From positions 29,324,520 through 29,388,519 of the forward strand of contig OW203767.1 in assembly GCA_934045905.1 (NCBI GenBank): DNA of 64,000 nucleotides. Reading direction: 5' to 3'. This DNA is from Leuctra nigra. Lineage: Eukaryota; Arthropoda; Insecta; Plecoptera; Leuctridae. This document shows, in pieces, positions 33,132-44,810 of the stretch. The position numbers and the translations under genes were made by a program. How positions within the stretch are numbered: position 1 is the stretch's first letter; each line of letters starts with the position of its first letter. The notes under the pieces are model-generated. The model ran no database searches. It saw only the letters and a list, made by a program, of their open reading frames with translations, and was not told the DNA's origin.

Positions 33132-34808
33132 CATTATTATTAATAATAATAATAAGTTTTATTGCTCTACAAATTGTATATATACAGGTGGCAGAGATAC
33201 TATCAACTAAAGTTATATTAAGACAATTGAAATGACATAATTATTAATAATAAATATAAACTAAGATACATCGAGGAACAATCTCATCTCCGCGAGTGTT
33301 TCCGGTAACGTTGAAAAACTTAGTTCGTTCCACTCTTGAAATCCAATATCGGCGTGTGAGTTTCGTGCCGCATCTAATTTCACGTTTCTTCTTCTTATCT
33401 TAAATGAGTGATCTTTTCTTCCTACATAATCGGGTTTCTTAATTCTTCGAGACAGATCCTTCCATGCTTCCACTCCAGTGAAGGCTCTGTAAATGTTGCA
33501 GAGCCTTGCTTTTCTTCTCCTATCTTGAAGCGATTCCCAACCCAAGTTCTTTATCATGTCTGAAACACTCTCTGGAACTTGCCTCATGGTCAAAGTCAAT
33601 TCATTTCTTCCCTTTCTACCCTTCTTTGTCTTCACTACTTCCCACTTCCTTCTTCTCATCTTTCCTGTCACTCTTCTCGCAGCCTTTCTCTGAACACTTT
33701 CCACAGCCTTTACTTGTCCTATTTTGTACGGGTCCCAAATTGACCCAGCATAATCAAGAATTGGCCTTATCAATGTCTTGTAAGCCATATTCTTCACACA
33801 TTGCGCTGTGCCTTGCAAATTTCTCATAACAAACGACAATTGCCGCAATCCCTTATTTGACACATAACTTATCTGCTCACCCCAATTCAACCTCTTATCA
33901 AACACTATTCCTAAATATTTACAACTCTCTACATTCTCAATCTTTGATACATCCATCCAATAACTTTCTCTCTGTTCCTCATTCTTTCTTGAAAATCGAA
34001 CAAAATGACATTTATTTGCATTAATTGCCATCTTATTCTGCCTGGCCCAATCAATAACTTTATTAACGTCACTCTGAATTAGGTCTGTCTCAACAGATGA
34101 ACCGTAAATGACAACATCATCAGCAAAAAGTCGACTATTTGTTAACATGCCTCCAACTAAATCATTAATGAAAATGATGAATAGAAGTGGACCCAACACA
34201 CTACCCTGTGGGACACCTGAGGTAACTTCTACTTCATTCGACAAATCAGAGCCCACTCTAACTCTTTGCGTTCTCCCCCACAGGAATGTGGCAACCCAAC
34301 ATACAATTCCATCACACAAACCAGATACTTTCAATTTTTCTATTAGCTTTTGATGAGGTACTTTATCAAAAGCTTTTTCAAAATCAATAAAAATACAATC
34401 TGTATCAATTCTTTTGTCTAAATTATCTAACAAATCTTGTGTGAAACCTACAAGTTGAGATTCACACGAATGCCCATGTCTAAAGCCATGCTGTTGTGGT
34501 GCAAACCATTTCGAGCCCTCCAGAAACTCTCTCATATGATTTGCCAGAACACTCTCCATTAATTTGCAGACTACAGACGTTAGACTTATTGGCCTATAAT
34601 TCTTTGCTTCACTTCTTGCACCACTCTTAAAAATAGGAACAACAATTGCTTTTCTCCACTCCTGAGGTACAACATTGTTGTTAAATGAATTCCTAAACAG
34701 GTGCTCAAGAAATGGCACAACACTTCTACCCGCTAATTTCAAAATATCTGTAGTAATTCCATCAGAACCAGGTGCCTTTCCATTCTTAAGAGAAGTTAAA
34801 ACTTTCCA
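33132..34808 (-). mobile_element. CR1/Jockey-like non-LTR retrotransposon, 5'-truncated
   Basis: Minus-strand element. Its reverse transcriptase frame stops at 33261, then a short 3' UTR runs into a (TTA)n-type tail at 33132-33161, as in CR1-like families. Motifs in order: NGKAPGSDGI, YRPISLTSVVCK, FIDFEKAFDKVPH (catalytic Asp), SGVPQGSVLGPLLF, FADDVVIY (catalytic Asp pair) and YLGIVFD, then a C-terminal tail. The endonuclease and the start of the RT are missing, and similarity begins at about 34808 with KVLTSLKNGK, so it is a dead-on-arrival insertion. The frame itself has no internal stop, which points to a young copy. It inserted within an FABP-like exon 1. Confidence 0.92.
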
Positions 34809-35345
34809 TATATTATTATATATTTTATTATGAATTTTAAAACACATATATAACACATATACACAGGATACATATTATTATACATGCGTTTACTGGCAGT
34901 GGGAATAGAGCGAAGCCCCGTAACAACATGTGCCCCACTGCCAGCTTGAGCAAAAAGTCACAGATACATTAAAAACACATTAAAAAGACAACCATAAAGA
35001 TAAATTAAATTTATACTTATCAAGAATAAATAACAAAATCGTGCGTGAGCACTCGTCGATAAAAACTATTGTTGACTATTTAAAATTCGCAGCCGTAAAT
35101 TTACTGGAAGAGATGGGTGAGTATGTTAATCTGCAAGTGATAACACGAGTATCAGCATTTGTTATTCGTATAAATAATTATCTTCGTCCTTACAAAAAGG
35201 AGAATCGCGACCAATGTAGGCAAAGCGCAGAGTGACTGCAATTACCGTTAAACTAGTTGACGTAATTAACCCAGCAACAGCTGCGACATCAGCACTACCT
35301 AGTGGCGTGATGTGAAGATAGATCATTATGAGAGAATAGGCTTGG
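34809..35345. other. Unassigned sequence with an 11-bp-stem hairpin
   Basis: CTGGCAGTGGG (34893-34903) and CCCACTGCCAG (34934-34944) form a perfect stem. The rest has no recognisable coding content. I cannot find the remainder of the interrupted FABP exon here. Confidence 0.5.
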
Positions 35346-35545
35346 NNNNNNNNNNNNNNNNNNNNNNNNNNNNNNNNNNNNNNNNNNNNNNNNNNNNNNN
35401 NNNNNNNNNNNNNNNNNNNNNNNNNNNNNNNNNNNNNNNNNNNNNNNNNNNNNNNNNNNNNNNNNNNNNNNNNNNNNNNNNNNNNNNNNNNNNNNNNNNN
35501 NNNNNNNNNNNNNNNNNNNNNNNNNNNNNNNNNNNNNNNNNNNNN
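35346..35545. other. Assembly gap (200 N)
   Basis: Exactly 200 N, most likely a scaffold gap of arbitrary size. Missing FABP paralogue exons could be in it. Confidence 1.
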
Positions 35546-35610
35546 CGAGGTTTTGCGCGTGTCCGTGCTCGCTCATCAACGCGTTACACTGAGCGTTTTC
35601 CTAGTTACTT
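35546..35610 (+). mobile_element. Helentron-like 3' end fragment
   Basis: CGAGGTTTTGCGCGTGTCCG, CTCGCTCATCAACGCGTTAC and the end TTTTCCTAG then T. The rest of the copy is lost in the gap. Confidence 0.75.
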
Positions 35611-36635
35611 ACTTTGTTACTTCCACATTCAAGCCATTCATGGCTTTGTGGACCAGGGTGTATTATTTTGTAAAGTGTATTTATCTTGTGTATTTATTTC
35701 AATAAAAAAAATGTATTTAAAATGAATAGATATTATGCAATTATGCAATAATTACCAGGTGATTATTATTGGATAGGGAAATAGTATTACCTATCCCTTT
35801 TTGCTAATTAATGAACTATGTGTTGCTATTAGTTGATAGAAAGAAAATAATTAGTAGTACGCGTGAATTCGACATTTAAATTTGAAGTATCCCGTATTTC
35901 ATATCAAGCGTGCGAATTGAAGACATGTGCAAGTCTCGAAATCAGTTAGGCTGCGGAGTTGGAAAATCTCACTCGGAAGTCTATACGAATTCGAGACTTG
36001 GATAGGTCTCGAAATCAGTTAGGCTACGGAGTTGCTAAATGCGACTACGAAGTCTATACGAATTCGAGACCTGTGTCTCGAATTCAGTTAGCCTACGGAA
36101 ATACGCGGCCCGGCATTTGCCGGCCCATGGCCACCCGGTAGTTACGCCACTGCTTACGACTATTAGCATAAAGTAATGCTTACTATGCTATTAGAAGCAT
36201 TGCGTAGCATAGCAGTAACACAGCGTCATATATCGTTTAGATTCTCATTATTGACTATTGTTCTTGGTTAGACGTCACATATCAAATGCAGATACCAACA
36301 AAACCTTCCCAACTTCTACTATACAACGTCAAAATAAAAACGAAAATTAAAATCAATGATCAAATCAGCTTCCTAAATTTTGAAAATAATCTAGTTCAAG
36401 CCACAGACAAAGCGTTAGTTAATTTACCGTATTTATTATATATAATTTAATGTATACCTCAGTTAATTAGAAAGTTCGATTGCGTGTACGATACCTTTAG
36501 CATTACAAATGTATTTAGTTCTTACATTTGCTGATAAAAATAGCTTAAAATAACTAGTTTTTGGATATGAATCTGATATTAATAATTTATTATCCTTAAA
36601 AGTCAGCCACACTATTGGAAACAGATAAGTTGTAA
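35611..36635. repeat. Unassigned sequence with a tandem repeat of about 70 bp
   Basis: TCTCGAAATCAGTTAGGCT begins at 35934 and 36007, and a third diverged copy begins at 36076 (TCTCGAATTCAGTTAGCCT). The units include GAAGTCTATACGAATTCGAG. The rest is unassigned AT-rich DNA. Confidence 0.65.
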
Positions 36636-37282
36636 TTAAGCGAGCGGAGCGAGCGTCTCCACTTGACTCTTGCGGCACTTTCTCTGTGTGTGTGTGTGTT
36701 TGTTTTTTTTTTGTTTTTTTTGCTGGTTCAACCCACGTCGCACCGGTCAACGTATCGATCTGAAATTTTGCACACACCTTCATCTCATACTAACTTAGAC
36801 CTGTATAGTTTTTGAGAAAGATCCGTCCATAAATAAAAAAAAAAACATGTTTTCCCATATAAATAGCATTGTAGGTTCGAGGAGTCCGTTGCGGCCGCTC
36901 GATGCGCCCCATTCAAAACAGCTCGGAAGCAAGCAGCTGCCTATCTATTTTATTGTTAGAATAACGTTTTACGGTATGATATATAGTTATAGCAATACCT
37001 GCTAGGTTATACTTAGGTTTTATATTATTTTCTTGAAGAAGATGTAATTAATGTAGGTATAGGTTATTATAAGAGTTTTAACATGCAGTCTTACTTTAAA
37101 TCCTTTTAAAGGTTGAGCTAATTATTTGTAGACCGGCAAGTCTGCTTGATTGTAGACACAGTTTGGTTAGTAGTTAATTGAAATTAATTTTATAAAATAT
37201 TTTATTTATTTAGTCGATATGTTTCTTATAGATCCAACGAGTTAGGTTTATGTTAGGTAAGCAATGTGTTAGGTAAGCTCTA

Positions 37283-38613
37283 CATAAAAAAAACACTTCG
37301 TGTAAAAATACCAGCCAAGTCTCTTCAACTAAAAAAAAATTGAAGAAATCTAAAAATTCAGCACTGAAATGTAGTGATATGAAAAATGGCCAAGTCAAAA
37401 CTTTCAAAAAATACTTGGCGCATCGTGCATATAAATAGTATAGAAGTAGGCCGGAAATCAAATATACTCATCTATACATATAATATATCTATAATCCCCT
37501 AAAAAACGATGCGCCAAGTATTTTTTGAAAGTTTTGACTTGGCCATTTTTCATATCACTACATTTCAGTGCTGAATTTTTAGATTTCTTCAATTTTTTTT
37601 TTAGTTGAAGAGACTTGGCTGGTATTTTTACACGAAGTGTTTTTTTTATGGGGATATCACTCCTTTTTTCAGTTTATTCTTACAACTTGTAACATATATT
37701 GTGTCACCAAAGACTATAATTCCTTTAAAAAATACGCCTTTGTGATTTGATTGTTAAGAAAAATTGTGCTTGTTACTATGTATATGCTGTAAATAATATG
37801 CTATGATGAAGTATAGCGAAAGTTTCGTTCCAATTGGTCCAGCCCTTCTCGAGCTATGGCATCACTTCCGGTTTTCAAAATGGCGGTTGACATCACTGCC
37901 ACCTAAAATTTGTATCTATAAATGTTATGTAACATTATAAGCCTTCTGATTATGTAGTTATTGTTCTAAGAGATGATTTTTGTTAGATTTTGCATTTTTA
38001 TGACGTCATTTCCGGTTTTGGTAATAGTACATTTCTATTTCGACTATTGATATTTTATAAAGAAGTCCGTCTGAATCGTTTGGCGCTAGTTTCGTCCCGA
38101 TAGGTTAATCCTTTTTTGAGATATGACGTCACTTCCGGTTTCAAAATGGCGGCACAAAAAATTTGTAAGGGCAAGGTACCATCAGACGCCAAAAGTGCAC
38201 ATGTGGTAAAAATTTTAGGTTGATCGGCTCAGCCGTTTAGGCTGTGGCGGTGATAGCAACGTTTCCTGATATCATCATCATCATCATCATCATCATCAGA
38301 ATCAGAAAGTGGTGTAATTTTACGTATTTCACGGCCCTCTAGCTCGCAAATGGCATAACCTGTTGTTCCCGAATTTGGTATAAGTAGTGGGGTACTTATA
38401 CGTAGTAGTAGTGGGGTTAGTAGCTCGAAATTAAGATATTTCGCAACAATGTGAGATTTTCCAATTTTAAGATCCAGTAGGCCGAAAATGCCATGTTGTT
38501 GCTTACAGTAAAAGTGTTTGGTCTGCTCCTCAGTTTATTAGGCATTTACGGTATGTTGAGTGAGTGTGAGTGTACAGTACGACTTGGCTGGGTGGAGCGA
38601 CCGCTCCACTAGA
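37283..38613 (-). mobile_element. Composite non-autonomous element, copy C
   Basis: On the minus strand it starts TCTAG plus the GTGGAGCG hairpin, has CCGGAAGTGACGTCA-type motifs (+ strand near 37861, 38000 and 38125) and ends with a foldback module (37283-37640). The related copies at 48600 and 61550 give an empty site, AAGCTCTTT(T/A)A, showing insertion with no or at most 1-2 bp duplicated. A (TCA)n run lies at 38273-38300. Confidence 0.85.
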
Positions 38614-38805
38614 TTAAACGGAACGGTCTGTTTGGATAATATTTCTTAAATTAGGTTTGCTCATATTAGCACTTAGATAATGGTCTATTTTGTGGATTGA
38701 ATCTATGTATTTTTATTTTGTATTAATCCATAATACCTAAATATTCCAATAAATACACATGAGTGTAGTGTTACTTGCAATGAGAAGCAAATTCATTTTT
38801 TTAAT

Positions 38806-39266
38806 AGATTAGATTAGATTAGATTATTAGGGTTTAATGGCGCGTCAACGACGAGGTTATATTGCGCACATTAATTGTTATATTTAATTTTGTTGATCAT
38901 AATTGGAGGGCAAGGGGAGGGGGTCGACCTAACGGGCCCGATCCGGGGGAGTCCAGCACTAGTGGGAAGGCCAGGCCGGAATGGGGACGGACCGGGGGGT
39001 GTGAGGATTCGGGCCGGCTGAACCCGATTTCAGTGGGATCAAAATCTCGAGGGGGGAGGCCGGCCCGAGGGGACCGCAAATTCAAGGGAGGGCATGGTTA
39101 GGCCGACCCTGGCTGCTCTTGGTCTGGGCCTCACCACTGATCTGTCCGGCATGGGTAACCCTTACACATGAGCATATGCTCGCCGGCGTAGCTGCAATGG
39201 ATCATTGGCCAACGCAAACCCCACCACCGCGCTAAGGTGGCAGCCATCGGTGTTTTTTTTTTTTTT
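38806..39266 (-). mobile_element. GC-rich short retroposon nested in H3
   Basis: Absent from the related copy at 48226-48870. On the minus strand it is GC-rich and ends CGCGCCATTAAACCCTAATA followed by an (ATCTA)n tail (38808-38832), like the 3' end of a LINE or LINE-derived SINE. Open frames in the GC-rich part look incidental. Confidence 0.55.
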
Positions 39267-39604
39267 AATATAATTTAATGGATCGTGCTTCTAGATTTCA
39301 ATTGTTTTACGTATATTATTGATTATGGTTCGAGGTGTTGCACGTATCCGTGCTCGCTTATCAACGTGTTACACAGAGCGTTTTCCTAGTTATATAATTA
39401 TATCACGATACATTTTTCAAGTGCACTTGTGATTTCTCGGCCCCCGAACCGATAGTGAATGAATCATTGTAATTATACACTCTGATAGTCTATTATGTCA
39501 TTGAGTAATGACAACATTTGACTTATGTCTCCAAAGTTCAGTGCTCGAAGGTTACATGCTGGTTCTCCTCCACCCCCACCCCCGCCCCTCACCGACACGG
39601 AGGG

Positions 39605-39672
39605 TATAAATACAAGCTGCTGATATATGCCTCGCTCATTTCATCTTCACATCGATCAGACATCATATCATC
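39605..39672 (+). promoter_or_regulatory. TATA box and 5' UTR of the FABP gene
   Basis: TATAAATA at 39605-39612. A TCATTTC initiator-like site about 30 bp downstream would give a 5' UTR of some 35 nt before the ATG at 39673. A C-rich tract (39570-39592) lies just upstream. Confidence 0.75.
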
Positions 39673-39754
39673 ATGGTCAATGTATCGGCATTCGCCGGCA
39701 AACAGTACAAGTTGGATTCCAGCACCAACTTCGATGAGTACATGAAAGCGCTGG
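39673..39754 (+). CDS. fabp: Fatty-acid-binding protein (FABP/CRABP family), exon 1
   Basis: Intact three-exon gene: exon 1 39673-39754 (phase 1 end), exon 2 44003-44277 (phase 0 end), then a 51-nt terminal exon. The product is 135 residues, the normal FABP length: a cytosolic ten-stranded beta-barrel that carries fatty acids or retinoids. Exon 1 encodes residues 1-27 plus the first base of G28: MVNVSAFAGKQYKLDSSTNF then DEYMKALG. The F.G.(Y/W)KL.SS.NFDEYMKALG block is the family signature (beta-A and helix 1). Donor G|GTAAGT. The phase-1 intron in the L-G codon is at the position of the first intron of vertebrate FABP genes. Confidence 0.95.
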
Positions 39755-41223
39755 GTAAGTCTAGCTCATTATTATTTAATTCCCATACGCGGCTGTTTCT
39801 CTTGATATTTGTTTTATACTCCACTGCGATACGCGCTTCGCTGCTCATGTTGTTATCTCTGTGATTTCATTATTGTGTTGCATAGCAAAATGAGATTTGA
39901 AATTAAAATATTGCAATGCCTATAATATCCCGTGAAGATAATCTTATCGTAGTCAAGATAAGGAGTAGTTGCTATGGCAGGATAGAATGTAATAATAGTT
40001 TTGAGCTATGTGCAATCCTCACGTCCTGACATTTTACCCTTGCCGCTAGACCATCAAGTCGAAGTTATACTTTTCTAGTAGAAAAACCACAATTATTTGA
40101 TTAAATGTAGTTCTTTCCGACTGAAGTTCTTCCGTGGTTTTCCTCAGTCCCGAGGAAAATTCTAGAATCTTCATTTGTACCTAATGGGACTGACCTTCAT
40201 TCGTCATTCCAGTTATCTTCAGTTCATAATCTTTCAAATACTCAAAATATATAGGTTCGACTTTCGAGTCACTATAGATGCCTTATTTATTTTTTATTTA
40301 CATTTCTGAATAATTATTGAATTAGTGTCCTACGTAATGTAAGTATTGGTCTACTTTTTCCAAAACAATTGTCAATAATCTCGATATTCCATGACCTTTG
40401 TACATAAACAATGAGAGTCTATAAGGTATAGAGTCCGATACCAAACTATACATGGAATTCAAGTCCACATTCTTAGCATCAATCACACAACTACAATAGA
40501 TGATTCGATTTAGAAAGAAAATAAAAATGTTTACTTACCTAACATCTGCAATTCAAAATGTTTTAAACATATCAATTCAATGATGTTTATTTTACGCAAC
40601 GTTTACAAATGTTTACTTTGTACCAGCTAATTTGAGGCAGTGGTGCGTATCAGAATTTAGTCAAATTAACCTTGGTCTCTTTTCTGGACCACAATATTAT
40701 TCGCTTTAAACTCTTTCCTAATTCGACGATTTTTTTTTATCAGGACATTCATGCTATGGCTGGATGACAATTAATTAACTTTGTACTACAAACACATTTT
40801 GATGAAATAGAATATTATTTTAACAACACAGCCCAGGATTAAATGCAATTAATTCCGCTGCAATTGTATAAAGTGGTTAAACCTCTTTGTCCGTGTTCTG
40901 CTGTGGAATAACTCTAATTAGCACACACGCATGTCTATCCTGGCGCAATGGCAACGCATGACGGCATTAACAACATTATCGGCGCCGACGTAGGATTTAT
41001 TCATTAGAGGGATGAATATTTTCCAACGCAAGCTCGGCGATCCGTGTTGCTTTCCCGAGGGAAGAAGCTCGTCAGCGATCTCGAAACTCAAAGGAATGGG
41101 GATTATTTAAGGGCCTATTTGCCAACACCCGACAAGGTGTGAAGCGAATTCACTGGAGTTTTTCAGTCGTTAACAGATGCGACGTTTCTCGGTAGCTCAG
41201 TCTCAATGCTATTCAATAGTTCG
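39755..41223. other. FABP intron 1, unassigned part
   Basis: AT-rich intronic sequence with no recognised element or exon. Confidence 0.6.
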
Positions 41224-41625
41224 CAAAGTCACGCGACGATTTTAAAAAATAGTATGCGAGGTCAGACGCGACGTTCTTTTTAAGTTTGCAAGGTTAGACG
41301 CGACGTTTCTTTTAAATGGTTTCAAAGTCAGACGCGACGTTTCTTTTAAATGGTTTTAAAGTCAGACGCGACGTTTCTTTTAAATGGTTTTAAAGTCAGA
41401 CGCGACTTTTCTTTTAAATGTTTCAAAGTCAGACGCGACGTTTCTTTTAAATGTTTCAAAGTCAGACGCGACGTTAATTTTAAATGGTTTCAAATTGAGA
41501 CGCGAAGTTTCTTTTAAATGGTTTCAAAGTCAGACGCGAAGTTTCTTTTAAATGGTTTCAAAGTCAGACGCGAAGTTTATTTTAAATGGTTTCAATGTCA
41601 GACGCGACGTTTCTTTTAATTATTT
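41224..41625 (+). repeat. 34-bp tandem array (about 12 copies) in FABP intron 1
   Basis: The unit is AAGTCAGACGCGACGTTTCT followed by TTTAAATGGTTTCA. Copies differ by point changes (GACGCGAAG, GACTTTT) and 1-bp length changes, so this is an older array than the 74-bp one that follows. Confidence 0.93.
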
Positions 41626-41912
41626 TGGAAGGGATCCCGTAATTTTTTGAAAATCAAAAGCGGATCCCGTTTGACCGATCAACTTAACATGGTCGGGACT
41701 AACATTGTGGGTATTCTTGACAATTTTCATAAAAATGTGTCGTTATCTTCAACAGTTATTGACATTTTACGGACATTTTATACGTGCATGCATTACGAAT
41801 TGGCTCGCTCATCAACAAGTAACACGGAGTTAGTGACACCCTGGAATGAAAGGTCGAGGCGAAATGTTCTGTTGTGTTGACATTGCTCTCTAACTTGTAT
41901 TTATTTCGCTGT
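41626..41912. other. FABP intron 1 spacer
   Basis: Contains a degenerate GGCTCGCTCATCAACAAGTAA near 41801, similar to Helentron-like 3' ends. Nothing else seen. Confidence 0.45.
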
Positions 41913-43399
41913 GAGTCACCTCATGGTCTGGCTTGTTCGCTGCTGTGTCAAGGGAGCATTAGGGATGATGGCGGGGGAGGGGCAGTGAGACGCCTCATGG
42001 TCTGGCTTGTTCGCTGCTGTGTCAAGGGAGCATTAGGGATGATGGCGGGGGAGGGGCAGTGAGACGCCTCATGGTCTGGCTTGTTCGCTGCTGTGTCAAG
42101 GGAGCATTAGGGATGATGGCGGGGGAGGGGCAGTGAGACGCCTCATGGTCTGGCTTGTTCGCTGCTGTGTCAAGGGAGCATTAGGGATGATGGCGGGGGA
42201 GGGGCAGTGAGACGCCTCATGGTCTGGCTTGTTCGCTGCTGTGTCAAGGGAGCATTAGGGATGATGGCGGGGGAGGGGCAGTGAGACGCCTCATGGTCTG
42301 GCTTGTTCGCTGCTGTGTCAAGGGAGCATTAGGGATGATGGCGGGGGAGGGGCAGTGAGACGCCTCATGGTCTGGCTTGTTCGCTGCTGTGTCAAGGGAG
42401 CATTAGGGATGATGGCGGGGGAGGGGCAGTGAGACGCCTCATGGTCTGGCTTGTTCGCTGCTGTGTCAAGGGAGCATTAGGGATGATGGCGGGGGAGGGG
42501 CAGTGAGACGCCTCATGGTCTGGCTTGTTCGCTGCTGTGTCAAGGGAGCATTAGGGATGATGGCGGGGGAGGGGCAGTGAGACGCCTCATGGTCTGGCTT
42601 GTTCGCTGCTGTGTCAAGGGAGCATTAGGGATGATGGCGGGGGAGGGGCAGTGAGACGCCTCATGGTCTGGCTTGTTCGCTGCTGTGTCAAGGGAGCATT
42701 AGGGATGATGGCGGGGGAGGGGCAGTGAGACGCCTCATGGTCTGGCTTGTTCGCTGCTGTGTCAAGGGAGCATTAGGGATGATGGCGGGGGAGGGGCAGT
42801 GAGACGCCTCATGGTCTGGCTTGTTCGCTGCTGTGTCAAGGGAGCATTAGGGATGATGGCGGGGGAGGGGCAGTGAGACGCCTCATGGTCTGGCTTGTTC
42901 GCTGCTGTGTCAAGGGAGCATTAGGGATGATGGCGGGGGAGGGGCAGTGAGACGCCTCATGGTCTGGCTTGTTCGCTGCTGTGTCAAGGGAGCATTAGGG
43001 ATGATGGCGGGGGAGGGGCAGTGAGACACCTCATGGTCTGGCTTGTTCGCTGCTGTGTCAAGGGAGCATTAGGGATGATGGCGGGGGAGGGGCAGTGAGA
43101 CGCCTCATGGTCTGGCTTGTTCGCTGCTGTGTCAAGGGAGCATTAGGGATGATGGCGGGGGAGGGGCAGTGAGACGCCTCATGGTCTGGCTTGTTCGCTG
43201 CTGTGTCAAGGGAGCATTAGGGATGATGGCGGGGGAGGGGCAGTGAGACGCCTCATGGTCTGGCTTGTTCGCTGCTGTGTCAAGGGAGCATTAGGGATGA
43301 TGGCGGGGGAGGGGCAGTGAGACGCCTCATGGTCTGGCTTGTTCGCTGCTGTGTCAAGGGAGCATTAGGGATGATGGCGGGGAGGGGCAGTGAGACGCC
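41913..43399 (+). repeat. 74-bp G-rich tandem array, 20 copies, in FABP intron 1
   Basis: The unit is GAGACGCCTCATGGTCTGGC, TTGTTCGCTGCTGTGTCAAG, GGAGCATTAGGGATGATGGC, GGGGGAGGGGCAGT. The spacing is exactly 74 bp except the last unit (73). The copies are practically identical, with only the first unit (GAGTCACC) and one GACACC variant differing. Each unit carries GGGA...GGG...GGGGGAGGGG on the sense strand, with quadruplex potential in the nascent RNA. Confidence 0.97.
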
Positions 43400-43870
43400 G
43401 ACAAGGTATTGCCAATCAATAGTCCGGCTTTATTCCTGTCATCACGCCGTCGACAGAAACACGGGGATTTCTTATGACGAATAGGAATGGGAAGTAATTT
43501 GATAACTCACGCCTTGGACAGCGTATTCGATTCACTTTTCTGTCAAAAAGTAGTCAAAAGACAAAAATTATGATTTGTTAAAGAATCATCTTGTGAGACT
43601 AAAATTAATACATGCACGTCCATAATATTGTGTTGATGAAGTGACAAATGAATTTATGAGCATTCCCAATTTGTAGGGCAAATTTCCCTCATTGTCTATA
43701 AACACACATACTGTCGATACATACTATCGAAAACTCAAAATCGCAAAAGTATGGTTCAAAATTCATAATGACATAATCTAGCGCTCTGTCCATAGTATAT
43801 TTTTTACAGTTCCCGAGTCCAAAGAACTCGCCAATCCTAGGATGATAGCCAATGTTCAACACTGTCTCCC

Positions 43871-43960
43871 GCCACGTTGCCACATGTACTCCATCCTCTC
43901 TCTCTCTGTCACAGGCGTGGTTCTGCTGACGCGCAAGATGGGCAACACTGTCTCATGAAA
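43871..43960 (+). pseudogene. Duplicated FABP exon 2 acceptor: poison pseudo-exon
   Basis: A 90-bp unit starting GCCACGTTGCCACATGTACT occurs at 43871 and 43961. It contains the polypyrimidine tract, the CACAG acceptor and the first codons of exon 2. In the upstream copy the exon part (from 43915) reads GVVLLTRKMGNTVS and then TGA (43956-43958). Use of this acceptor would truncate the protein. No donor follows within the copy. Confidence 0.85.
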
Positions 43961-44002
43961 GCCACGTTGCCACATGTACTCCACCCTCTCTCTCTGTCAC
44001 AG

Positions 44003-44277
44003 GCGTGGGTCTGGTGACGCGCAAGATGGGCAACGCTGTCAGCCCCGTCATCGAGCTGCTCGTCAACGGCGCCGAGTATACTCTCAAGTCGTCGTCGACC
44101 TTCAAGAACACGGCGACGACGTTCAAGATGGGCCAGGAGATCGACGTGGAGACGGCCGACGGCAGGAGGGCGAAGACGACGTTCACGACCAATGGGAACA
44201 AGTTGTTCGAGTTGGAGAAGAGCGGCGACAAGGAGGCGGCCATCACGAGGGCGTTCAGCGACACGGAAGTCAAGATG
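44003..44277 (+). CDS. fabp: Fatty-acid-binding protein, exon 2
   Basis: 275 nt between TCTGTCACAG|GC and ATG|GTGAGT, encoding residues 28-119: VGLVTRKMGNAVSPVIELLV, then the strands TLKSSSTFKNT, TTFKMGQEIDVETADGRR and KTTFTTNGNKLFE, and AAITRAFSDTEVKM. All are hallmark FABP blocks. Arg110 in ITRAF corresponds to the inner carboxylate-binding Arg of the family. Codon use is GC-rich compared with the surroundings, as expected for a well-expressed gene. The equivalent of one vertebrate intron is absent, so this is a merged middle exon. Confidence 0.96.
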
Positions 44278-44748
44278 GTGAGTGTTCACGTCATCCGGAA
44301 GACTATTCTATAGAATGTTTTCCCAATTCCATTTTGATGGAATCCGGTTACGGCTTTAACATTGCATGGAATCGAATTCCAGTGGAATTGGGAATTTAAA
44401 AGTCTAGTCGCATTGCCCCAGAATTATTTTTTGTAATTCATGAGATTTACGTTTTGAAACCATATACGTTTTCATCGTAAAAAGGTTGAAGGCTAAGCGA
44501 AAAGTTGCAACGCGCAAATGGTTTCAAAACGTGAAACCCAAGAATTGCCCAACTGAGAACTTATGTGAATTTTAGGAACACTAAAAGGTAAAATTTTTGA
44601 ATTTTCCAATTTGAATTATTTCTCGACTTATTAGAATCGTGAACATACGATCATTGTAGAAATAACAAAATATCTCTGAACGCTTAGGGTGCAAAGCGTT
44701 CACTTTCCTCTGAAGAGGCCAAACAAAGCGTAAATCATTCATTTGCAT
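44278..44748. other. FABP intron 2, unique part
   Basis: Unique AT-rich intron between the exon 2 donor and the start of the 143-bp array. No exon-like segment seen. Confidence 0.6.
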
Positions 44749-44810
44749 CATGAGAAATAACATGACGTGACTTGTGCGATTGTCTTGACGATGTTCTTCT
44801 GTTTCCTCAG

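Larger units (their letters stand above)
36636..39389 (+). mobile_element. Helitron/Helentron-like element (copy H3) with nested insertions
   Basis: Starts TTAAGCGAGCGGAGCGAGCG and ends CTTATCAACGTGTTACACAG...TTTTCCTAG then T. It belongs to the subfamily shared with 48226-48870 and 61548-62185 on the other strand. Alignment to those copies reveals two nested insertions: composite element C (37283-38613) and a short retroposon (about 38806-39266). Confidence 0.7.

Noticed and set aside
35295..35725. Open frames across the N gap
   Set aside because: They exist only because N does not encode stops.
38862..39101. Gly/Arg-rich open frame
   Set aside because: Lies in a GC-rich retroposon nested in a Helentron-like copy. 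Open on both strands because of composition.
36636..39389. Canonical Helitron assignment
   Set aside because: The 3' end (hairpin, CTAG, T) fits but the 5' end lacks TC, so I call it only Helitron/Helentron-like.
41913..43399. CRISPR-like regular array
   Set aside because: Units are contiguous identical 74-bp repeats with no unique spacers, in an intron of an animal gene. The same holds for the 43-bp and 143-bp arrays.
43909..44289. Antisense open frames over FABP exon 2
   Set aside because: Shadows of a GC-rich exon whose sense reading is a clear FABP.
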